The notes beneath the pieces were generated by a model. That model did not search any database. It had not been told where the DNA came from and saw only the letters and a program-made list of their open reading frames with translations. Of a DNA stretch of 21,039 nucleotides, positions 16,347 to 21,039 are shown piece by piece. This stretch comes from Desulfobacteraceae bacterium (lineage in GTDB: Bacteria; Desulfobacterota; DSM-4660; Desulfatiglandales; HGW-15). Each line of letters starts with the position of its first letter. Position 1 is the first letter of the stretch. Made by a program: the position numbers and the translations under genes. The DNA lies in assembly GCA_003819975.1 (NCBI GenBank), contig RPPU01000009.1, positions 1-21,039 of the forward strand, given 5' to 3'.

Positions 16347-17509
16347 TACAAAAGCCTCATCTGCCCCAATTGCTCGATTCTTTTTGGGCGTGTTTGGGGC
16401 AGCACCACCTCTGCAACCGAAAGACCGGCATTAAGACCCGTTCTTTCTGCATCATCCACGCTGCGGGAAATCGTACCTTCATGACTTGGTTCTAATACCA
16501 CGACACTGCGGGCGTCAATCCCTTTGTTACTGAGCAGATCTTCACTGTGGGAACTAATAATAATCTGCCGACGCTGTTTTCCGGTTCGTTGAATGCGATC
16601 TATGAGAACCGGCAACTCTTCCACCACAGCTTGATGAAGCGAAAGTTCCGGCTCCTCGATAAGAAGTAAAGAATTACCGTCGAGGAGCGACCAGAGAATG
16701 CTCAGAAGACGTAGTGTCCCATCGGAGAACTGGTCTTCCCTCTGCCATCCTGCATGCGGGCGATGATGTTCATAAAGGGCTTCTAGATGCGGTTTTCCGT
16801 TCACTTCATCCTTTATAAAACGCAATTCTTTAAATTGAGGGACCGCGGCCGACAAGACCTTATTGATTTTCTTAAGACGCGCGTCACGTATCTTTACTGG
16901 GCAGCCGGCTACCCGTTCCAAGAATCCCTGCCCAAAGGGATCGTCCTCAAGACGATTCCCGCCGATCTTGTCTCCATACTTGAGTAATTGGGGGACCAGA
17001 TGAAGGTAGGTGATGATACTGAAATAGTCTACAATCTCACGGAATTCGGAGCTGGCTCTCGCCTGTTCCAAGTGTGTTTCCGTGAGCAAACGATCGTCTT
17101 TCTTATCGTCGGGATCCGGGCGTTTCAGGATACACGCATTGGCATGCCATACCTCCTCACAGGAAACAAGCAAGCGGTGGGTGCCTTTACTTTCCGATTT
17201 GAAACCCAACACATACCGCCATGAAGTTGATGGATCATCAACACGCTCATTAAAAAACACCTCGATCTTTACTTCCGGATCGTGCCGGGCATGAAGACAA
17301 CGGAGTTTAGAAATTCCACCCCGATCTTTTACGGCTTTCTGAAGTCCACCGCCGGCCGGTTTACACACGTCGCGAAGGAACCGAAAAACGTCGAGGAGGT
17401 TTGATTTCCCGGAGGCGTTCGGGCCGATTAGATAAGATGTTTGAGTAAGATGGACCTCAGCCTCGTGAAAGTTACGCCAATTCTTTAGTTTCAAACGAGT
17501 GATATACAT
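16346..17509 (-). CDS. RecF/OLD-like AAA family ATPase (AAA_15/AAA_21)
   Basis: A 387-residue ABC-type ATPase with the RecF/SMC-like opening MYITRLKLKNWRNFHEAEVH. Walker A is GPNASGKS (29-36), the signature-like DQFSDGTLRLLSIL is at about 259-272, Walker B LLLIEEPELSLH is at 281-292, and the H-loop IIISSHSEDLL is at about 316-326. The middle region carries the variable insertion usual for this group. The C-terminal TOPRIM domain of one-chain OLD proteins is absent and is replaced by the separate downstream gene. Such ATPases act as sensors in several phage-defence systems. The start has GGGGA ten bases upstream, weaker than its neighbours. Together with the TOPRIM gene it forms a leftward two-gene operon opposite in direction to its flanks. 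Confidence 0.88.
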   Translation of the reverse strand: MYITRLKLKNWRNFHEAEVHLTQTSYLIGPNASGKSNLLDVFRFLRDVCKPAGGGLQKAVKDRGGISKLRCLHARHDPEVKIEVFFNERVDDPSTSWRYVLGFKSESKGTHRLLVSCEEVWHANACILKRPDPDDKKDDRLLTETHLEQARASSEFREIVDYFSIITYLHLVPQLLKYGDKIGGNRLEDDPFGQGFLERVAGCPVKIRDARLKKINKVLSAAVPQFKELRFIKDEVNGKPHLEALYEHHRPHAGWQREDQFSDGTLRLLSILWSLLDGNSLLLIEEPELSLHQAVVEELPVLIDRIQRTGKQRRQIIISSHSEDLLSNKGIDARSVVVLEPSHEGTISRSVDDAERTGLNAGLSVAEVVLPQTRPKRIEQLGQMRLL

Positions 17510-17700
17510 AGCAGCGTTGTCCCCGTTAGTTTATTTAATCTTCTTAACCGTTGATTCTCTCTCCGCGATGATCTCAGCGACGAATTTTCGGATTTTTGTA
17601 TGGTTAAAATTAACAGACACTGTTGAGGTCAGATAAACCGATAAAGATTTCTTCTTTTGTAAAAGTCTATGGAAAACGGTCATATTTGTCAATGAAATAA

Positions 17701-17760
17701 GGGAGATAATTTAAAACTTGATAAACTATGACTTTTCTGCACTATCAAGCCATATCTCCC
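17701..17760. repeat. Two-step inverted repeat at the right edge of the ATPase/TOPRIM cassette
   Basis: GGGAGAT (17701-17707) is inverted as ATCTCCC (17754-17760), and inside it CTTGAT (17717-17722) is inverted as ATCAAG (17744-17749). It lies about 190 bp upstream of the ATPase start and directly abuts the point where similarity to the redox gene resumes. It could be an operator or a recombination feature. Confidence 0.5.
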
Positions 17761-18053
17761 GTCCCGCCATACACAGATCCCAATGCGGATTGGCAGAAAG
17801 TCCCTTGATATTTCTGAGGATTTTAGACAGAAAAAGAACCACCGATCAAACCATTGCGGATGTTTGCCGTTGCCGAAATTTCGCCGGCAAGTTCGAAATC
17901 CAATTCAAAAGCCTGCAATGCCGCATATTACGGCCGCAAGGTTTTCGACCGGACAATCTGCCCCATCTCTGCGAACCCCTCACCTGCCGGACCATTCAAT
18001 TCTCAATCGATTTTATTCCGGATCATGCCCTGGGATCGATGGAAGATAACTAA
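17755..18053 (+). pseudogene. Degraded 3' half of a second C_GCAxxG_C_C gene
   Basis: This segment aligns with the second half of the redox gene at 15320-15754. Similarity begins weakly near GCCATACAC (about 17764) and includes HRSQCGLAESPLIF against YGTQCGLVEGALMF. It becomes about 95% over 17880-18017 (seven differences in 138 bases, the first 67 identical). The frame stays open and ends PDHALGSMEDN, probably the original family C-terminus. The 5' half, with the first cysteine and any ribosome-binding site, is missing, and small insertions and deletions occur near 17840-17880. An ATG at 17718 could start a chimeric ORF but lies inside the palindrome. Expression is doubtful. Confidence 0.75.
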
Positions 18054-18168
18054 TTGGAATAATAAAATAAATAAATCAAATTTAAAACTTGAAAACATTA
18101 CTTTTTAAGATATGATCGATAAAAATCAAATCGAAAGTATAGTCCGATACATTTAAAACAAATCATTT

Positions 18169-18192
18169 TATAAAAGGCAAAGTATCTTTGCC
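18169..18192 (+). promoter_or_regulatory. Possible -10 box with adjacent perfect inverted repeat
   Basis: TATAAA (18169-18174) is followed at once by GGCAAAG-TAT-CTTTGCC (18176-18192), which ends one base before the ATG at 18194. In that position it could be a repressor operator or a hairpin that hides the translation start. No clear -35 is present. Confidence 0.3.
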
Positions 18193-18193
18193 A

Positions 18194-18457
18194 ATGGCAG
18201 TTGAAAACGCCACAAAATTTATCATGTCTAAAAATTGGACGATTCAATCGGTTGTCAAAGAATCCGGCATAATAAGTGCGACCACGGTTGTGGGCAAGGG
18301 CAGAACGCTGACCTTAAACGTTTCCATGACATCTAAAAAAGACGGCCTCGACATTTTCATCATCACCGGGGTTCCCGGTGGCATAGGTGTGAATGGGAAT
18401 GAAATAAAAGATGAATTTTGTGAAATCGTTTCAGCGGCTGAGCCTCCTATAAAATAG
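18194..18457 (+). CDS. Small hypothetical protein, possibly a fragment of a lipoprotein domain
   Basis: An 87-residue ORF with protein-like composition: AVENATKFIMSKNWTIQSV, then KESGIISATTVVG, a beta-rich middle (RTLTLNVSMTSKKDGLDIFI) and EFCEIVSAAEPP. The pattern of a helix, then W.IQS...ESG.I, then paired strands resembles small exported domains in which a signal peptide or lipobox would precede the helix. None is present here, and the ATG has no ribosome-binding site at proper distance, only AAGG about 16 bases upstream and a hairpin in between. It may be a 5'-truncated remnant, which would suit its place in a run of gene debris. Confidence 0.4.
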   Translation: MAVENATKFIMSKNWTIQSVVKESGIISATTVVGKGRTLTLNVSMTSKKDGLDIFIITGVPGGIGVNGNEIKDEFCEIVSAAEPPIK

Positions 18458-18487
18458 CCATGAAAAAATTTCGATTTTTCTACAAAC

Positions 18488-18616
18488 GAAGTAAATCAAG
18501 CAACAATGGAATCGGATAAACATAAAGGCTTTAAAAAAGAAGGCACAATCAGCAAGGAAATGTTCTTAAATGGAAAATATTTTGCGCATCACTGGATGGG
18601 TATGGACATTTTTTAA
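18488..18616 (+). pseudogene. C-terminal fragment of a RimJ/RimL-type GNAT acetyltransferase
   Basis: A short frame ends KGFKKEGTISKEMFLNGKYF followed by AHHWMGMDIF and a stop. This matches the usual end of RimJ/RimL-type acetyltransferases (GF..EG....YF.NG.Y.D...M..L). The preceding residues (STNEVNQATMESDKH) fit the N..A....EK helix only loosely. The upstream two thirds of the domain are absent. An ATG at 18506 would give 36 residues without a ribosome-binding site. The call rests on motif resemblance only. Confidence 0.45.
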
Positions 18617-18957
18617 AAATGCCGATCAAAGATCACCCATTCATTCAACGTTTCCGCTTCTAACCGGCAAGACCGTTGCTTCTTTGGCGTACATAAACCG
18701 CAAACCGATGGCTTGCATTCGTACCCTCTTTCTGCCCTGACTTTTTCTTTTCCAACTTATTGATATTGCAAAATTTAATTAACCGACCTTCAATTCATCC
18801 CTATTAAAAAATCGATTTATTTGCCGCTTCCAAATGGCAGAGATATTGCGTTATTTGAAAAGTCGATGTCTCTGATTTTATATCTGTACGAAAAATTTAA
18901 TCCTATGCATAGGGTTGAATGAAGTGATGCAACCTACATAAACAGGAGATTTTAACT
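18617..18957. other. 340-bp spacer with a candidate promoter at its right end
   Basis: No gene or RNA is recognisable. TTGAAA (18855-18860) and TATATC (18879-18884), 18 bases apart, are a reasonable promoter for the operon starting at 18958, with a leader of about 65 bases. Confidence 0.4.
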
Positions 18958-19146
18958 ATGGGTGAAAAATTGGTTAAGGCCTTTGAAATGGCCCAAAAAG
19001 ACGGCGGCGCCAAGGCTTCCCTGCGCTTGACCATGATCACGGGGATCAGCGTTTTTCTGGCGCCAACCGCGCCCGATACGGCCGAAAACCTCGCCAAAGC
19101 GGAACAGGCCCTCAAAGAAGTCTTGGGCAAAGATGTAAAATTATGA
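18958..19146 (+). CDS. 62-residue protein, first gene of the V4R-like operon
   Basis: A small soluble protein (MGEKLVKAFEMAQKDGGAKA, a short hydrophobic TMITGISVFLAPTAPDT, then the helix ENLAKAEQALKEVLGK). AGGAG lies nine bases before the ATG, and the next gene starts 17 bases after its stop with another strong ribosome-binding site, so it is very likely translated and co-transcribed with the two genes that follow. I recognise no family. The two-helix layout and clean codon use argue for a real gene. It could be a small accessory subunit of the V4R-like proteins. Confidence 0.65.
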   Translation: MGEKLVKAFEMAQKDGGAKASLRLTMITGISVFLAPTAPDTAENLAKAEQALKEVLGKDVKL

Positions 19147-19163
19147 AATGAAAGGGGAAAACA

Positions 19164-19700
19164 ATGAGTCAGGAAAAAAAGATCGAGTTTGAAGTCGATA
19201 GAAGGTTCGATCCGGTTAAAAGTCGGCATTTTCTGAACGGAGTCTGTACCGTGCTCCATTGCCATCATTATGCCACGCTTTATTCCCAACTGGCGCTGGA
19301 TGCGGTGAACTTCAATGGCGCCGACCATTTGGTGGAAGCCAGTGAAGACACTTTTTACGAAGTCTTGAACAGTTATTATTTGAACAAGGGTGCAACCACG
19401 GCAGAAGAAAAAGTGGAGATCGCCCGGCAATATTGGCAGGCTGTAGGCATGGGCTTGATTCAATTTACCGGTGTCGGTAAATTTGAGATTTTGGCTGAAA
19501 TGGAATACAGCCACCTGGACGAAGGCTGGTTGAAAAAATGGGGCGGCAGCAAAAAACCGGTCAACCTGTTCACGGTGGGTTTTGTGGCTGCCGTTGCGGC
19601 CCTGGTCAATGAAAAACCGGTCCGGAGCTTCAGGGTCACGGAAACCAAGAGCCTCGTATGCGGTGACGAAAAATCGGAATTCAAAGGCGTGGCCGCCTAA
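19164..19700 (+). CDS. V4R-like domain protein, first of a tandem pair
   Basis: A 178-residue soluble protein; AAAGGGG lies six bases before the ATG. The second half fits the V4R (4-vinyl reductase) fold: a glycine-rich helix start (VGMGLIQF), strands (FEILAEMEYSHLDEGW), then VNLFTVGFVAAVAALVNEKP, and the closing FRVTETKSLVCGDEKSEF, matching the E..C...GD..C.F motif. One of the usual cysteines is kept (C166) and the others are not. The N-terminal half carries an unusual cluster, C28-x4-C33 with H32, H34 and H35 (VCTVLHCHHYATLY), which could bind a metal. V4R domains bind small molecules in sensors and tetrapyrrole enzymes; no partner regulator is present. The family assignment comes from pattern only. 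Confidence 0.65.
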   Translation: MSQEKKIEFEVDRRFDPVKSRHFLNGVCTVLHCHHYATLYSQLALDAVNFNGADHLVEASEDTFYEVLNSYYLNKGATTAEEKVEIARQYWQAVGMGLIQFTGVGKFEILAEMEYSHLDEGWLKKWGGSKKPVNLFTVGFVAAVAALVNEKPVRSFRVTETKSLVCGDEKSEFKGVAA

Positions 19701-19711
19701 AGGAGAAAACT

Positions 19712-20323
19712 ATGACTATCGACAGAAAAAAAATCATCGAAGAGATGTCAAAAGTAAAAATATTGGGGAATGAAGAAGGCATGATTCCGGTGTTCGGCGT
19801 GTATGTGCAGCAATTACCGGCCGCCATCTGGAACGGTTTTGCCCGCCGCATGATCAACTCCGTACCGGAACATCTGGTCCCGGCCGCCGAGGAGTTGCTG
19901 ATCAATGCCGCCCATGAGTGCGGCTACCATACCGGGCATGGGATTATCACCTCTGAAGAATTTAAGACAGTAGTCGGGCCTATGCTCGAAAAAATGCCGG
20001 AAGATGTCCTGCACGGCGCTTTCGCGGTTTTCACCGCCTGGGGTTGGGCTAAGTCGGAAGTGACCGAATTAATACCCAATCAAAAAATGGTGGTGCGCGC
20101 CTATGATTATTATGAGAGCGATATCATTAGTTACGGCAAAACAAACCGGCCGGCCGCCTTCATGATCACCGGCGTCAGCGGTGCGTTTATGGACCTGGCC
20201 TATGGCGGTCCTTATGACCCCAAGGGCAAGACCGGGATTTATACCTTCAAATGCCAACAAACCAAAGGCATTGAAATGGGCGACGACTACGGCGAATTTG
20301 TCGTGACCCGTAACCAAGCTTAA
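19712..20323 (+). CDS. V4R-like domain protein, second of a tandem pair
   Basis: A 203-residue soluble protein 11 bases after the previous stop, with AAGGAGA seven bases before its ATG. The same layout is visible: a helical N-terminal half with a Cys/His cluster (HECGYHTGHG; H68, C70, H73, H76), then GWAKSEVTEL, strands (MVVRAYDYYESDII), FMITGVSGAFMDLAYGG, and FKCQQTKGIEMGDDYGEFVV. In place of the final V4R cysteine there is a glycine (GDDYGEF). It is probably a paralogue of the upstream gene, and the two may form a heteromer. It has no signal peptide or membrane segment. A hairpin follows the stop codon. Confidence 0.65.
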   Translation: MTIDRKKIIEEMSKVKILGNEEGMIPVFGVYVQQLPAAIWNGFARRMINSVPEHLVPAAEELLINAAHECGYHTGHGIITSEEFKTVVGPMLEKMPEDVLHGAFAVFTAWGWAKSEVTELIPNQKMVVRAYDYYESDIISYGKTNRPAAFMITGVSGAFMDLAYGGPYDPKGKTGIYTFKCQQTKGIEMGDDYGEFVVTRNQA

Positions 20324-20328
20324 AACTC

Positions 20329-20366
20329 TTGCGCCCATCCTATTTTTGAAAAGAGGATGGGCGCAA
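20329..20366. terminator. Strong hairpin ending the V4R-like operon
   Basis: TTGCGCCCATCCT (20329-20341) pairs perfectly with AGGATGGGCGCAA (20354-20366), with a further TTTT/AAAA pairing in the loop. There is no T-run after it on the plus strand, so termination efficiency is uncertain. It lies between two converging transcription units. Confidence 0.6.
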
Positions 20367-20416
20367 AGAGGTCGGTTGATGAGGGGGAATTTCATTGCAA
20401 AAAATCTCACCCTCTC

Positions 20417-20749
20417 TTATGGACACAATTTCTTTCTCAAAGCATCATCAAACGTGTCCGGATGAACCGGCGCCCAACCTGTAAAGGTATTTGGGTTAAC
20501 AGGGTCCTGATAACGGATCGTCTTTTTAGCGCAATCGATTTCAACTTCTCCTATAATTTCCAATAAACAATTGTCCGCCAACAGCAGGAACTTGACGCTA
20601 TCCCCTGAATAACGCAAGCTCATGGTATGATAGTAATAGTCATGACCGTCTTGACTTGTCAAAAAGACGCATTCATCCGCTTGCACAATCTCCGGAACCA
20701 TCAGGGCAGAGAGTAATGCAATCAAAAAAAACCGCCTGATTTTTTTCAT
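20417..20749 (-). CDS. Small secreted cysteine-containing protein, surface-adhesin E-like pattern
   Basis: A 110-residue protein with a clear signal peptide (MKKIRRFFLIALLSALMV, cut after VQA). The ATG at 20749 has GAGGAG about six bases upstream; an in-frame start 11 codons earlier would spoil the signal peptide. The mature part has four cysteines (ECVFL, DNCLL, IDCAKK, KLCP), enough for two disulphides in an oxidising compartment. The order YYYHTMSLRYSGDSVKF, then VEIDCAKKTIRY, resembles the surface-adhesin E-like proteins (YYD..S....G..V...DC...R). It is likely periplasmic or surface-exposed, with unknown function. It converges on the V4R-like operon. Confidence 0.75.
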   Translation of the reverse strand: MKKIRRFFLIALLSALMVPEIVQADECVFLTSQDGHDYYYHTMSLRYSGDSVKFLLLADNCLLEIIGEVEIDCAKKTIRYQDPVNPNTFTGWAPVHPDTFDDALRKKLCP

Positions 20750-20795
20750 ATTTCTCTCCTCGAGAATAGGCTTCTTATTCAAAAATATCTACATG

Positions 20796-20879
20796 GGGAT
20801 TTCTAAAAATAAGCCTTTTGAAATTTTACGATTCGATTCTCAAGAGCCGTTGCTGATAAAGTGTATTTTTAGAAATCCC
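20796..20879. repeat. 16-bp perfect inverted repeat upstream of the secreted-protein gene
   Basis: GGGATTTCTAAAAATA (20796-20811) is repeated inverted at 20864-20879, 52 bases apart. A second, imperfect pair (AGGCTT...AATAAGCCT, about 20768-20817) overlaps it. No gene is visible inside; a 66-residue frame across it looks spurious. Confidence 0.6.
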
Positions 20880-20945
20880 GGGTTGTCGATAGGTGAAAAG
20901 CAAACAGTTGACCCATTACCATCGTACGGGTCGCTTATTTGGATT

Positions 20946-21014
20946 GCGCGGATATGTCCGCGCTTTGACTCAGCGCGACATGTCGCGCTTTAAAAAGCGG
21001 CGTCTTGCCGCCGC
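20946..21014. repeat. Three GC-rich palindromes in a row
   Basis: GCGCGGATATGTCCGCGC (20946-20963), GCGCGACATGTCGCGC (20973-20988) and GCGGCGTCTTGCCGCCGC (20997-21014) follow each other with nine- and eight-base spacers, and are followed by ACTCCAAAG. This wording recalls dispersed intergenic repeats of PVC-group genomes (TTTGGAGTGCGG plus hairpins when read on the other strand). The right end is cut by the window edge. Confidence 0.65.
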
Positions 21015-21039
21015 ACTCCAAAGATCGCCAAAAGTTGTC

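Noticed and set aside
15593..18017. Duplicated redox-gene segments considered as CRISPR-like or phage att repeats
   Set aside because: There are only two copies 2.3 kb apart, diverged by about 5% and coding, with no integrase or tRNA; better described as gene duplication or an insertion scar.

Overview
The window looks like about 21 kb of chromosome from a Gram-negative bacterium with roughly 50% GC by eye. Evidence for that is the exported proteins with signal peptides, a surface protein with a poly-glycine/cysteine C-terminal sorting signal, and housekeeping DNA-repair genes (lexA, uvrA). The large number of short palindromic intergenic repeats, and the style of those at the right edge, recall uncultivated PVC-group lineages such as Omnitrophota. 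A Desulfobacterota-like host cannot be excluded. No rRNA, tRNA, transposase, integrase or CRISPR array was recognised.

Left part (1-3295): the 3' end of a secreted repeat protein ends in Gly7-Cys-Phe, a membrane helix and a basic tail. It is followed by a convergent gene of unknown function and then a degraded stretch. That stretch holds a 65-residue ORF, an ORF that is little more than a signal peptide, and a collapsed gene that keeps a signal peptide and a second copy of the Gly7-Cys-Phe sorting tail but has lost its middle. A strong terminator closes it.

Centre (3296-11824): mostly single genes with their own signals. They are a HerA-like (DUF853/YjgR) ATPase, a nested inverted-repeat element, a YddG-type amino-acid exporter, a FabH-like ketosynthase, a GNAT acetyltransferase, lexA with a candidate self-operator, and a complete uvrA. 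About 870 bp of palindrome-rich non-coding DNA follows.

Right part (12695-21039): a CapA-type exported protein, a seven-helix membrane protein, a second GNAT, and a C_GCAxxG_C_C redox protein. Next comes a two-gene cassette on the opposite strand, a RecF/OLD-like AAA ATPase translationally coupled to a TOPRIM/DUF4276-like protein. It lies exactly between the full-length redox gene and a degraded second copy of that gene's 3' half. This has the look of a small anti-phage cassette and its integration or duplication scar. Beyond it are gene fragments, then a well-translated three-gene operon encoding a 62-residue protein and two V4R-like proteins of unknown function. A small secreted cysteine-rich protein and a set of palindromes end the window.

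The most promising undescribed items are the ATPase/TOPRIM cassette flanked by the duplicated gene, the V4R-like operon, and the collapsed gene that keeps both its export and its sorting signals.
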